From NCBI GenBank assembly GCA_951812925.1, contig OX638368.1, positions 116,583,309-116,647,308 on the forward strand: DNA of 64,000 bases. Direction: 5' to 3'. Source of the DNA: Calliopum simillimum. Lineage: Eukaryota; Arthropoda; Insecta; Diptera; Lauxaniidae. The notes below the pieces were generated by a model. That model saw nothing but the letters and a program-made list of their open reading frames with translations. It was not told the DNA's origin and did not search any database. Of this stretch, positions 46,101 through 58,660 are shown one piece after another (the stretch's first letter is position 1; each line of letters opens with the position of its first letter). The position numbers and the translations under genes are program-made.

Positions 46101-46949
46101 ATCCCGAGTAAAAAAAACAATTTTTAAATTACGGCAGTACAAGGGCCAAATTTCATTACTTTTTTTGGGCTGTACAAGGGCCAAATATGGTGCTTTTGCA
46201 GGACATTTGGGCCGTACACGATGCTTCATAGAAGAAAGAAGTTCAAGTGTGGCTGATATCGCTAAGCTGTGCGACTCAGAACATTGATAGCCTTGGTTCG
46301 AAACCGAAGGATGGCGGAAAAAAATTTTTTTATTTATTTTTTTTTTTTCTGCCATACAAAATTGGCCTGTTGGTTGTTCTTTTTTAAAATGAAATAACAA
46401 TTTTTCTTTTTTAATTTTAACTTTGCAATTCAAAGAATTTTCTTTTTCGACTTTTTACCTTTAAAGATTTGAGCCTGGGGACCCTAAGTATTCTGCGATA
46501 CGCACGTTAACGAGTTCAGCCAAAGCCATCATTATTGAGTAGCTAGCTGAAAATTTATTATATCATATTTATTCTGTCATTCAATTTTATACGATAAAAA
46601 AAATTTTTAAAAAAATTGTATTTTAACGTCAATAGAAAAAATAAATTCTACAGCCCATGTTCAGCCCAATTCAAATGAAAAAATTAATTGAACAGCCAAT
46701 GTACAGACCATGTACAGCCCACGTACAGCCCATGTTCAGCCCATTTGTTTTCTACACATATTTTTTTTTTGCATTTGTACAGCCCTTGTACGGCCGCATG
46801 TACAGCCTTTTGGGCTTTTTTAGTTTTGTACAGCCCTTGTTCAGCCATGTGTACAGCCTTTACGGCTTTTCTAGTTTTTTATAGACCACGTACGGCCTTA
46901 AAAAAGCAAAAAAGCCCACGTTCAGCCCTTTATAATTTTTACTCGGGAT
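46101..46949. mobile_element. Innermost inverted-repeat element rich in 'tacagccc'
   Basis: The ends are ATCCCGAGTAAAAA and its inverse. 'gggctgtacaagggc' words on the left (46,134-46,220) are mirrored on the right (46,650-46,940) by about 14 copies of TACAGCCC(A/T)TGT-like words. A tRNA-like promoter lies at 46,255-46,320. There is no protein. I cannot name the family. Confidence 0.65.
46251..46320 (+). other. tRNA-like sequence with a polymerase III B box
   Basis: GGTTCGAAACC at 46295-46305 matches the B-box consensus (GGTTCGANNCC). About 37 bp upstream, 'atcgctaagctgtgcgactc' resembles an A box and D-arm region. The stretch may be a tRNA pseudogene or the head of a tRNA-derived SINE. A full cloverleaf is not apparent. 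Confidence 0.5.
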
Positions 46950-47092
46950 CGTATTTTAAAGTATGGCGCATCAAAAACCTTCGGAAATATATAGTCTGGT
47001 TTCTGGATCTGAGATGCTGTCGGCCAGTGTTATCTTCAGATATGCCCATATAGCTTACCCCCTCCCAAGATTTTTCTGAATTAGCGCCACTG

Positions 47093-49310
47093 TGTGCGGA
47101 AAATTCAAATAGTCTCTAACTTATCAATCATGTATCGTACTTTTTGTCGTAACTGTTTCATTATAAACTTTTTTCAATTTTTATTTAATAATGGATCATA
47201 GGCCTTCCTGCGATAAATCTGCTTATTCTAGCATAGAGGCGAAACTAAAAGGTGAAAGAATAAATACAAATCAAATAAAGAAGCAAATATCATATGCGAA
47301 AAATTCTTCAAAGCAAACAATTTAACTCAAATACCGCATTCGATTAATGAATTAAAATATCAATATTTAATTAAATCAATATTGAGTGCTGCGCCCCCTA
47401 TAAAAACCCAAAAAAAAAAAAAAACGAAAGAAATATGGAAAAAACTTTTTTTTGGTAACATAATAATAATGTTGGGATTATTGTTTTTGTTTTATTCCAT
47501 CTTTTTGTCTAACTCTTAAGTAGTACGAGTATATAAAAATCCCGTCGAAATATCCCGCCATGTTATGTGCGTTTTATGTTCTATTTATGTTGTGTAAACG
47601 ATGCCATAATCGTAAAAATATCAAAACAAATCGTTAAATTTGATCATCATTTTGGTTGAAGCTGTTGTTGTTGTTATTGTTGTTGTTATTGCTCTTGTTT
47701 CAACATCACCATCAACTTCAACATGCGGAGATATGTGAGCGGCACCACAAGTCACTCGTGCGCTACGTTTTGTTACTTCATTCGAATGGTTGAGAATGTT
47801 GACTTGCCGCTGTGCGACGATATCTAATGCTTCAGCTGAAAATGAAGTGACTCGAAGTTGGCGCTATTTGGATAAATTTTTTGGGGACGAAGGATGAGTA
47901 TATAATACATATGTGTGTACAAACATACTTATATATATGTTTAGAAGAATATTCAGCGCGCATCAAGTGATTTTGATGTCACAATTGGTTTTTGCTTGGC
48001 GTACGAAGTATATCATAAGCAATATATTGAATGTTTGACTTAAGTCCAGAAAAGTTTTTGGAACTTAAAAAAATTCATATTTGGACCAGAAATTCTTATG
48101 GAAAAATATTGTTTTTCGCATCCTAAGCATCAATTTATCACTTTATCAAAAAATGTCTTCCAAATACCCCCTATATTTCAAAAAAGTTCAATAGTAGCAG
48201 GCAAAAATGTTTTCCAATAATAAACCGATTATATCACACTTAAAATTAATGGTCAATATATTGGGAAAAAAGGGGTGTATTTAATTTGATTTATTACTAA
48301 CAGCAGCAGCAGCAATGGTATCAACAACCATCTTGATGACACCCACACCGATTTTTATATATATTTTGTCGGTTTACGACAACGACAACGACGACACGCT
48401 CTATTTAGAGAAAACATGAAAAATATCACAAGAATTTCCATTAATTTTTCCATAGAAACCAATGAAAAAGATATTTTTCAACGCAACCATCACATCACCA
48501 TCACTTCTTTTAATTTCCTAACGAACGAAAAGAATTTGTCATTGAAAAGTCACGTGCATGCTGCTGCAGTTGGCATTCAATAACAAACGAAGATGAATTG
48601 CAAGCGGATCACCCGCACCCACCACTTCTGTGTGGCAACAGCAGCCAGCATTGATGACTGCAACACCATTCATTCCATTGCATTATCGATGAATGATAAG
48701 GAGCTACTGCTGCGCGCTTACTCTTCAATTTAGCATAAATCCTCCCCTTGTTCTAAATGGCAGCAGCCACTTTGACAGCCGTAGCTGAAGTTGTTTTCCA
48801 ATTCAAATGCATTATCTCTACTTTTGAGTGGTTTTTCTTCCCTCCCTATCTTATGGCTATGGCAAGTGGGGGGTTATAAATTGTATGCAGAGGCGTACGC
48901 ATAAACAGATGCAATGCGTAACAAAAGTGTTTTTCATATCCTTCTCTCAAGGAAGTTTAACACTTGAGCTTGTGTAGAATGGGAAGTCAAAAATGGCTGG
49001 AATGAAGTCTTCACTAATGCAGCTTGTTAAGATAAGAAGTAAAAACTTAGACTTGGAAGCATTAGATAAGGAAATTACAAGTCCCTAATAGAAGGTACTG
49101 AAAGATATAAAATAGTTCTTATACGTATAAATACTTCTTATTATATCGCTAATACTCATTACTAAGCGAATTTTCTTAATAGTAGTTTTCCTTTTATGAA
49201 AAAAGAGTGAAATTCCAACTTATTTGGCAACAATATAAAACAATTAAACACTTGCTTGCATAATCAAAGCAAAAACTGATTAATAGCCAAGTATCGACTT
49301 AATTGAATTT
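47093..49310. other. Gene-free stretch with simple repeats
   Basis: GTT/CAA repeats lie at 47,662-47,705 and CAG at 48,300-48,315. A GC-richer patch at 48,540-48,790 has CAGCAG-type words. I see no supported gene. Confidence 0.55.
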
Positions 49311-49922
49311 TAACCCTTTCGTGCTCATGGAGCACATTTGTGATACTTTTTGGCTGTAAAATTTGGGGTCAAATTCCAAAGTCTTAGCACACTTTTTGGT
49401 ACACTGTTGACAGCTTTTTGGTGATACATTTTTCGACAATTTTTGTTGCGACTTGTTTATTTTTAAGAATACTTTTTACCATCTTTTTTTCATCAAAAAT
49501 TTTAAACAATTCTCTATAGTTTTCCATACATCTCAAAGGTAGAAGAATACGAGCATGTCCGATAAAACATATTAAAATTTTGAAGGAAACAGCTGACTTT
49601 TTAAGAAATTTCAATTTGAAGTTTCAAGTCTTTTTACAAGTTTTTTATATGAGCATATTATATATTAAGAAAGAACTTAAGGCATTTGAAAACTGATCAA
49701 ATTCTTCAAAATATAACAACTGTCATAATGAGAATTTTTCTGTACTTAACTTTATCTTAAGTTCGTAAGCACCAAAATTTCAAAATTTTTCTACCGTGTC
49801 TACAAGTCAAAAACCAGTTTCAGGCAAAATAAATAAATATGTATCTAGCCCAATCGATTAAAAAACCATATTTCAAAGTTTCAGCGCAATCATTGATGGG
49901 CTAGGTTTTCAAAATTGATATA

Positions 49923-51038
49923 TGGTATGTACTCGAAAAAAAGTGGTCGTAGTAAACAAAGAGTGTCGCGTTAAATATTACACTAAAAGCAATTGTAAAG
50001 ATGTAATTCTCTTTGTCTTACGTTTCTTCATCATAAGATTTTTAGAATTTTGAATAGTTTTTAAAATGAGTTCATCGAAAGAAAATGTGGTAGATTGATT
50101 TGTTCGCAAAAAACAAGATTTTCCGATGCTTATGAAAAAAAAAATACTGTAGTCTCCATTAGAGATGTGGCTAAAAAAGTGCATATGTCGCCAAGAAACG
50201 TACAGAAAGTTTGCAGAGAGAAAGGCTTTCAATCAAATAAAGTACTCCTGGTACCAAATAGGAATGATAGGCAAAACACAGCTGCTTAAACTTGCTCACG
50301 AAAGCTTTGCGACCGTTTTGTACACAATTTTGAATTCATTTTAATGGACGACGCAACTTATGTCAAAGCTGTCTTTAACAGCTTCCGGGTCAACATTTTT
50401 ACACCGCAAAGAAGTAAAACAATGTTTCATCAAATTTAAAGCAAGAAAAGTGGACAAATTTGCAAAAAAATATTTGGTTTTGCAAGCAATTTGTTAATGC
50501 CGATTGAAGAGCTGTAGTCTCCATTATGTGAAAGAGTGCTACAAGAAACTTTTGCTGAATATGATGATACGCCTTCACAAAAATCCAGTATTATTTTGGA
50601 TAGATTTAGCGAGTTGTCACTATGGCAAATTGGCCATGAATTGGTATTACTATAGGAGAATTGGGTCAATTTTGTACCGAAAAATACAAGTCCTATTGCG
50701 CTGAACCTCGGCCGATTAGAAAATACTGGGCTAGAATGAAGAGAAAATTGCTAAAAACGAAGAAAGTTGTCAAAAATGAAAAGAAATTAAAACAAAAATA
50801 GGTCAAAGTATCATCCCAGGTCACCTAAATTGATGTGTAGAGCCCAATGGCAGTTGTTAATTGAAAGTTACGATATTTTGCATATTATTATCCAAATGAG
50901 CAAACCTTTTTCATTTTCTTAAAGAAATACCCTTGAGCTTCGAATAATGGATTTCGTTGTTTTTTTTTTTTTTTTTGGTCAAAAAATAAACTTTTTAAAC
51001 CCATTTTTTGTCGACTACTTTTTTTCGTATACATGCCT
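49923..51038 (+). mobile_element. Tc1-like transposon, full length but inactive
   Basis: The 1,116-bp element lies between TA (49921-49922) and TA (51039-51040). Its ends match as inverted repeats: TGGTATGTACTCGAAAAAAA on the left and AGGCATGTATACGAAAAAAA inverted from the right, then GTGGTCG / GTAGTCG. The transposase is broken. Confidence 0.9.
50090..50800 (+). pseudogene. Tc1-like transposase, pseudogene
   Basis: Plus-strand fragments in order: a helix-turn-helix (VVSIRDVAKKVHMSPRNVQK), the linker VLLVPNRNDRQNTAA, and the start of the DDE domain (FILMDDATYVKAVFNSF, 50,330-50,385). Next come FAKKYLVLQAIC (about 50,460), YVKECYKKLLLN, and FWIDLASCHYGK (about 50,597-50,632). Last is AEPRPIRKYWARMKRKLLK, the usual 'PELRPIE.YWA' motif with E changed to R. 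At least three frameshifts or stops interrupt it. The first Asp (MDD) and the second Asp (WID) are visible; the last acidic residue appears lost. This is a common insect Tc1/mariner subgroup. Confidence 0.88.
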
Positions 51039-51040
51039 TA

Positions 51041-54000
51041 AAAACATATCTGTGGACTTTTGACACAACAACCAGTTCGAGATAAGACAATTTTCTAGGA
51101 TTTTAGTCACACATATAAAAATTAAATACGCTTCTTTTGGTATTAATAAATTAATATAATAACCATATCTCTATGGTTTCCAGTCCCAATGACAAAAAAG
51201 AGTGTCCCATAATTCACGCAAGACTTGAACTCAGCGCCATTAGTGCGATGATGTGTTCCAAACCATAGGAAGAAAATAATTTGACAGTTGCCAGTTGAAG
51301 ATTAGTAAAAATTTATTTAAAAGGAGATTTAACGCTGGATTAACGAAATTGAGCCACATTATTGAAAAGCAGTTCAACAGTTTTATAGCTCTTCTGAAAA
51401 GTGGCCAATTTCGAGCTAGGGTGTTTTGTCCAAATGGCACAGATATATTGTATAAGTAGCTGAGCATGAAATTATGCTAGAATTTCAAAATGCAGCATAG
51501 ATAAAATGATAAATAAACGTAGCATATTTTCAGGCAAAATGTCCAAAGTTTGACATATTTGAAATTAGAGATTTGTCACTATTTCTAAAATCAATATCCT
51601 AAGACTGATTGAATATTTCCAAAAACTTCTGATGCAGAACTAAAGCATTTATGATATATGTATTTATTTTTTGAATTTTTGTTTTACGTAATGTAGCCAA
51701 ACAAAAAAGTTTTCCTTACAAATGTTGTCTTTTTGGCACAAAAAAAAAAATCTAGTGTAATGAAAGTTTTCACCAGAGTCAAAATATTTGGTGGCAAATC
51801 TAACTTTTGGCCAGGGAACATATTTCAGAAAACAATTTTGGTGGTTTGGTATGGTGATCGACTCATCTTAATGTATATAATATTAAATAAATATTTCTCC
51901 GTCTTCTACCCCATAAAACTCTTTGACAGAAAATCGTTTTAGAAAACATAATGCAGTTTTGAAAGTGTTAATAAAGTTGCCACACACGCATTAAGTGCCA
52001 ATTTTTTTGCAATAACTTAAATCGTTTATTTATTAATTTAGGAAAACCATTAGTCATTTTGTAGACACTTTATTGAAATTTAAATGTTTTTCTGAATTCA
52101 TTATTTCGAACATTAAATATTTTGTATGTGCGAGCATCACTTAGTCAGGTAATAAATCTTTTTTTCTTCGATACTTTTGATTACCTGAATATGATTGATG
52201 TATCAGAGCAATTGATGAGTTATTAGTGAAAAACTTTAATAACGATATTATCATATTTAATGATTTATAGCACTTATAATTTTCAGCACTACTTAATGTT
52301 AATTTATTATTATTTTTTTTTTTTTTTTTTTTTGGAAACTTTTCAAATTAATATAAATTTTATTGAAGCAACATAAACTGTACATTTTTGCATAATTATG
52401 CTTGGAAATGACATCTAACGTTCGGATAAACGGATTTATATACTTCTAGGTATTCTGTTGAAGCTTAAGTGAACATATGATAGATATAATTTTTCACACT
52501 TAGCTGTCACCGATCAATAATTCCAGTAAATATTAGAGTCGAACTTGCAGAATGATTAATTTTCAACAATGTACCATCAGCCTAAGGTTTTTTGTAACTT
52601 TTTGTGTATTACGCAAATTGTTTAAGTTCAAAAAAAAAAAAACGATTTCCATATCAATAAAAAAAATCATCTCCACTATGAAATAAATTTTTCCAGCAAT
52701 TAAATCACACATTTCCCTTGAATGCACAAAAATAAACACCACTTACACCTTAGCGCCAACAGGAAGAGACCACGGGGTGCCAGCAACTGACTAACACTCG
52801 AATGCTTGCGGCAATCCCTTTTCCGCTGGAAATGTGGTATTTATTTTGAAAAAATTAAAACAAAAATCCAAACTCGCAAGATAAATAAACATTGAATGGA
52901 ATTTAGATTCTCGTTTTCAGTTTATAAAAAATCCTCATCATAAAGTATTTTTTTGTTATTGTAGGTGTTGTTGTTTTCCTGTTGATTTGCAAACAGAAAA
53001 TACACATTTTTCAAATTCAAATATTCATTTCATTTTAGCAAAATCTTCGATCAATTAGTGAATTTAAGTTTTTTCTTTAAACGCAACATTTCTTCGCACG
53101 ATTTGCTTATTTATTTAAAGAAAATCTTCATAAACATTAGCAATAGCAACAACAACAACAACAACAATACTAGCAGCAATAGGTAAGAAAACAATGCGTG
53201 GGGAGCGCTACAACACATACGCAGGATATTGAGGGCGTCTTGCTGACTCTACTGGACTAGAAATTTAGCGCAGTGTTCTCTAGGGTCTAGTGCATGTCTT
53301 TCTAGATTTAAGGGCTTATATGTTGCGTATATATGTCTGTGTTTGTGTGTGCAGTTCTGTTATAAAAATTAGGTGTTAGAATTTGTTTGCGCACTGTAAA
53401 GGCGCTCAGTGTGGCGTTTGTTTATCCAATGGGGGTCGACACTATGGTAACCAAACTAATTTGACAGCATGAAATGTTTTGCTTTTTAAATAGAAATTTT
53501 TTGATTTAATTAAATAAATGAACAATTTGGAAATACTTTTACATGCACATATAACATATGGAAAGAAATGTGTTGGTACATGCTTCATACTTTCGGAAAA
53601 ACATTTTTTCTGCACTTTTGGGTGTAAAATTCAAACTAAGTTGGAATGCATACAAGTCCACACCAAATTTGGCATAAAATCTATGCTACAACTTGGTACA
53701 CAAACGGTTTATACATGTTCGTATAAAATTTATACAAATAAAGTGTTAATGCAATTTACACTATTTTGGTTTCAATTTAATAGCATCACCATACAAAAAT
53801 CTTTTATACTATTTTTGTATAAATTTTATATTGAAGTTCATGTGAAAGTATTTTAAACCATTTTATACAATATTCATCTTGTGCTATATAAACCAATTTT
53901 ATATAATTTTCGAATAAATATTTCGATTTTAAAAAATTATATTGATACTTACGCAGTATAAATTCCATAATAAAAAATCATCTTACAAGTACTAAATTTT

Positions 54001-54275
54001 TTTAGAAAATTTTGGCGTTTAAAAATTATAAATTTGTTTTTGGGGGTATAGATAATATTTTCGTCCCAAAATCGATTTTTTTACGTTATCAACTACGCGG
54101 TCGGAAAAATTATTTTTTTACCCAAAAGAAAGGCTTCTAACAAAAAAAGTGTCCAAAAAATACGTGTGAATTTTTTCAAAATTTCTTGAGCGATTTTATA
54201 ATTTTTCAAAATTTGATCACAAAAATAAATTACAAAAATGTCCAAAAAAGTTCACACCTATTCTTTAAATTATTC
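51041..54275. other. Gene-free AT-rich stretch
   Basis: A CAA repeat at 53,146-53,168 is followed by 'aataggtaagaaa', a good splice-donor match, so a 5'-untranslated exon of a host gene is possible but unsupported. The frame at 53,518-53,856 (112 codons) is AT-driven, with repeated 'tataaaatttataca' text, and is not counted. Confidence 0.45.
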
Positions 54276-54278
54276 TAA

Positions 54279-54468
54279 CCCAGTGTGCCAGACGGCTCAT
54301 ATCTCCGCTTTTTTACCGGTTACGGATCCGTTACTGATCCGTTGGCAGGAGAGATTCTCAAAAAAAAAGCGAATCGTTTTTTTTTTTTGGAATTCCTCCC
54401 GCAAACGGATCAGTAACGGATACGTAACGGGTAAAAAAGCGAAGATTTGAACCGTCTGGCATACTGGG
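54279..54468. mobile_element. 190-bp hairpin MITE
   Basis: The arms of about 80 bp are inverted copies. The outer 65 bp differ at six positions. They start CCCAGTGTGCCAGACGG and contain CCGTTACTGATCCGTT. The loop is A/T runs around 54,360-54,390. No clear target duplication was seen. Confidence 0.88.
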
Positions 54469-54469
54469 A

Positions 54470-56575
54470 AGCATTTTACGTCTTATGAAATTTTTTCGCA
54501 GATGTCTTTGTTTTGAGTAAACCTAGCATTATGCCAACGAACTTGAGCTTAACAGCTGAAAACTCACAATTTGATAAATTTTTGAAAAATTATAAAATAT
54601 TTAAAAAAATTCTGCAAAAATTCGCACATATTCTTCGAAAATTCCGATTTAAATGGCTGTTTTTTTTAAATTTCGCACAAGCTTTTGAAATGTTCACTGT
54701 GGTTGGCCACGTGCAAGTCATTAGAATCTTCTGAAGCAAAGAATTTTATTTTTTTTTTGTCGATTTCATGTTGATATTTTTTGCAACTCTGGAGAAATAT
54801 TATTCAATTTAGGATCCATAGCATACAAGAGTTTAATCTATGCATTAATACGTAGGACAAACTACTGTCACCCGTTTTTTAAAACGTTCGAAAATAAGTT
54901 TGAGTTTGTGTGTTGACCATAGCAGTCTTGGTCTTGCACATCAAGTCTTGGTCTTGGTTTTGATATTGAGTCTTGGGGATAAAGTTTTGGTCTCAGACTT
55001 GGCTTTAAAAATTTCAAACGATTGTGGAGTATTTAAAGTTTCCTAACTTTATTTTTCGATAGCAGTTGGGTTTTAAAGATGCCAATTTTCGAATTGAGAC
55101 CATAGACTTGGGCGCAATGAACCAACATTTTTTTTACTCAAATAATATGTTCGTCTAATTCCTCTTTATTACCTCTTTGGGGTATTTTATGAACCACTTT
55201 TTTAAAAATTCAGAACTCTATCATGATCTTTTTGAGAAAAGTGTGTCCCATAAAAAATAAGTATGGGTCACTTCAAACTCAAAACTTTTTTTTTGCCTAA
55301 TTAGTCACAGTTTTGCCTTTGAAACCCTTTATCTTAAAATCGGCAGCCCTATATCGTTGACGTCTCCAGTGAATCTCATGGTGGATATTTTTGTGGAATA
55401 ATCTTGATAATTTTCTAGACCTTTTATATGATATGGACCAATTCTCAAAAAAGGTTTATTAAAAAGTTTACAAGAAAGTAATTATTGGGCTATATGGAAG
55501 GTTGACAAGTCCTTGATGCGATTACACTCATTATAAACAGTTGGATTGCAGATATAAAATTTTAAAATTTTCCAAGTTCGTTGCTTAAGTCTTTTTGAAA
55601 AATTAAAATTAACTAAAAGTGAACAAAAATTTCCAAAACACTACGGAAAGTTTTCATAGGATATCCGATAAAATGAATTAAAAAGAAAACTTAACAAATC
55701 CAACCAGCACAAACAACTAGCGACATTTCCAATTGTTGCTCCTATGGGCAAAAGTTTTTCATGAAAATTATTACAATCCACATTTATAGCACGAAGGAAT
55801 ACACTAAATTTCATTAATTTCTTTCACTTTTGTTGCAGTAGTTGCCAACCCCATTAAGAACAGCGGTAGTGGCAACAATAAAAACAACAACAATAACAAC
55901 TTAAAATAACAACAACAACAATATGAACAATATCAATGAATAACTTCAAGCTGAGGCAGCAGCTACACAGCTCAGTACAATTCAGTTCAGCTCATCTCAG
56001 CTCATTTGCCGTCGGCGGCGGGCATAGTGTGAACAAAAAACAAAAAAAAACTTAAATTTCTTGTACTTGCGTTAAGTGCTGTAGTTGGTTGGTTGTGTTG
56101 TTGGTTGATGATTCCTTAGCGCAACCACTTGTGGCGCATTGAGTCAATACATTTTATGGCCTCCACCACTTTTGCTCCTCATGACGACGCTGCTTAAAAT
56201 GAAAAATTGCACGCTCGCCTGGTCAACAACAACAGCAGCAGCAGCAACGACACACAGACAATTACGGATGTAATAAAGTAATTTGTTGTAATTGTAATTG
56301 GACGACAAGGAACGCACGCAGCTTCGAGATTTTCATTGAAGGAGTATGAGTAATAATAATTACAAGGACAAACAGAAGAACAGGAAGCGATCTCAACTTA
56401 GTAAATATTAATAATAAGGATATAAATAAACTTGTGTGACAGAATTGAGTTCGGAGAATATCCGAAAATATCAAATAATTATTTTATAATTATTATATTA
56501 TAAAATAACATTTACATCTTGAAATTTCTTGAACTCAGCTGAAAAGTTAACAGATTATTAATTTTTTAAAAACGT
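54470..56575. other. Gene-free stretch
   Basis: At 54,930-55,012 there is a 'gtcttggtcttgg' repeat, the inverse of the 13.1/14.2-kb repeat. CAA repeats lie at 55,880-55,925. At 55,970-56,005 'cagctca' recurs four times. A CAG run lies at 56,232-56,245. There is no supported gene. Confidence 0.5.
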
Positions 56576-56579
56576 TTCA

Positions 56580-57835
56580 TACAGGTTGATAACGAAAATA
56601 TAAACCGGGTAAACAACAGGCCCAAATGTGACAACAGCATTGGGTCTTGCTAGCGTTGAGTTCGCCCCAATTAGCACGACCCCACTCGTAGATTGTTTTG
56701 TGTCATTCGTATACCGCCCTTTTTTATCAAACTCCACAAAGCTTGGGCGCTTTTTAAAGCAACATGAATGCCAAACGCTGCTATTGACAGAAAGACATCG
56801 ATAAAAACTAAGAATAGGGAAGGAATAGAACCGAATCCTGAGGAACTCCAGGATTGATGGAGTATTCATTAGATGAGAAACCGTTTACGGCAATACGCAT
56901 GGAATGGCCAGGAATCTCTGACGTCATATGCAAATAGATTTTTAACCAGGACGGGACCACACTCGATCAAAAGCTTTAGAAATATTCAAAGCAATATTCA
57001 TACTTTCACAAAGATGGTTGACACATATGTAGATTCTACCTCCCTGGGACAAGCGCCATTAAGTCACCAGTAAAGCCAGTTCTCTGGAATCCCAATTGAT
57101 GATCATTAAGTAATTTGTTCCGCTTTAGATAATTCATAAAGTGGAAGTTTATAACGCTCTCCTTTACTTTGGAGAGGGCTAAACATATTGCAATGGGCCA
57201 ATTATTATTAGGGTTGGTAGGCTTGCCTTCTTTGGAAACTTGGTAGACATAAGAAACCTTCCAACTTGATGGAAATTTGCCATAAGTGTAGGAAATGCTA
57301 AAAAGACATCTACATATTTCATGTTTTGAGAAAAAAGCGTTTTAAGTGTTTTGAAATTCGTTTTTTGTATGAGATTTTAAACTTTTATACTTTTTATTAT
57401 TAATATAAAATTGGATGAGGACAACAATTCAAAAAACCGACTAGACTAGGGCATAGAGCCGTTTTTTCTTCATATTTCTGCATACTTAACTCAAAACTTC
57501 AAAAATGTAGATGCCTGTAGTTGTAGTTTTACCCGACAATATGTAGCATTCTTAGAAAAGATGCTAGCGAAAAGAATAACTTCATCCACGGAATCAATGA
57601 AGATTTCGTCATCCATTAAGAGAGTTGGAATAGACGTTGAAAACTGATTCTTCACTCTCTTAACTAACAACCAAACAACCTTTCGGTAGCATTAAGAGCT
57701 CATAAAGATGCTTTTCATTAGGAAATCTATCAGCATCGGCGTTTATGGTGAAATGCCAATTTTTATAAGTTTTCTCTTTGGACCTGACTGCACTTCAGCA
57801 CTTATATATATATATGGGTCTAAAATCAATATCGG
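56580..57835 (-). pseudogene. Second non-LTR reverse-transcriptase relic
   Basis: Reading down the minus strand gives ORF2 pieces in order. The linker comes first: VKRVKNQFSTSIPTLLMDDE and IFIDSVDEVILFASIFSKNA (about 57,670-57,545). Then the RT fingers: FPSSWKVSYVYQVSKEGKPT and NPNNNWPIAICLALSKVKES (about 57,280-57,170), and VINFHFMNYLKRNKLLNDHQ (about 57,160-57,100). Then SINPGVPQDSVLF, the usual 'GVPQGSVLSP' motif with G changed to D (about 56,865-56,830). Last is a WGRANWGELNASKTQ-like piece (about 56,690-56,640). The catalytic FADD segment is missing or unreadable. Frameshifts and stops are many. It is a different family from the 40.2-42.3 kb relic. Confidence 0.85.
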
Positions 57836-58404
57836 GCCCCCGCTTTTTAACATGAAAAATTCCCAACTACTTCTTTGAAAACAATACTGTATCATATAAA
57901 ACATATCAAATATATCATTGGTCTTTTCAGCTTTCTGAATCTGTTTTTGTCATAAACAAATTTTGATATTTAGGTCAAATTATTAACAGGTTTTGTTGAG
58001 AAATGGTCGAAAATGATGAAAAACTTACATTATTTTATTTTTAGTCCAGTCTGATCAAAAACATTAGCATTAACATTAGAAAATTTTCTGAGCTACAAAA
58101 TTGTGGAAAATCAGTTTTCTGTAAAATTAATCGTTAGCGAGATATTTGCAAAAAAGTTATATACGCGACCTTTGAGCTCGAATAACTTTTTATGCGACAG
58201 TGATCTTGATGTCGATTTTTGACATTTGTTTTAGAACATCAATATAAAGCGATACCAGGTTTCATGACAAAAACAAATTTAGAATACTGACATTTTGATA
58301 TTTGATTTGTTTTATATGATATATTATTGTTTTCAAAGAAGGTTTTTTTTTAATATAAAAATGTCGTATGGAAATTTTCATGTTACAAATGATTTTAGAC
58401 CCAT
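57814..58404. mobile_element. Foldback element, 591 bp
   Basis: The ends are inverted copies starting ATGGGTCTAAAATCA. The arms stay similar, with gaps, for about 150 bp ('taacatgaaaa', 'cttctttgaaaacaata', 'atcatataaaaca'). There is no coding frame. It begins at the edge of the reverse-transcriptase relic. Confidence 0.8.
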
Positions 58405-58660
58405 GGCTTATTGATAAAACTTTCTCAGAATTGTCCAAAGATTACGTTCCCGCTAGACTATTTGTCGCGGGAAAATTTTGGCCACACTAATATTGTATAA
58501 ATTATGTACTTGGATGGAGTTACGTTGAGAAATTCAAAAACCATTCTTAATTTATTTTTGAAATACACTTTTTTTGTGACGTGACAGCAAAATGTAATTT
58601 TAGAGAAACTGACCCTATTTTTTGAAAACTGTTTTTTTTAACTCTACAAAATTGTACATA

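Larger units (their letters stand above)
45805..47027. mobile_element. Inverted-repeat element nested in the hAT-like shell
   Basis: The arms at 45,805-45,873 and 46,966-47,027 are inverted copies sharing 'atatatttccgaaggttttt' and 'ggccgaca'. The left half holds 'gatatcctaacctaaa' and 'ctttttcttt', words also found in the 62.1-63.1 kb palindrome, so the two may be distant relatives. Confidence 0.7.
45128..47092. mobile_element. hAT-like element shell, degenerate, with nested insertions
   Basis: The ends are CAGTAGCGTTAATT and, inverted, CAGTGGCGCTAATT (12 of 14 match). The flanking 8 bp are tgtgctgg and tgtgcgga (6 of 8). The length is 1,965 bp. No hAT transposase is visible. Inside are further inverted-repeat structures at 45,805-47,027 and 46,101-46,949. 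Confidence 0.55.

Noticed and set aside
53518..53856. 112-codon plus-strand frame
   Set aside because: It is AT-driven, rich in Phe/Ile/Lys/Tyr, with repeated 'ataaaattta' text and no recognisable fold.
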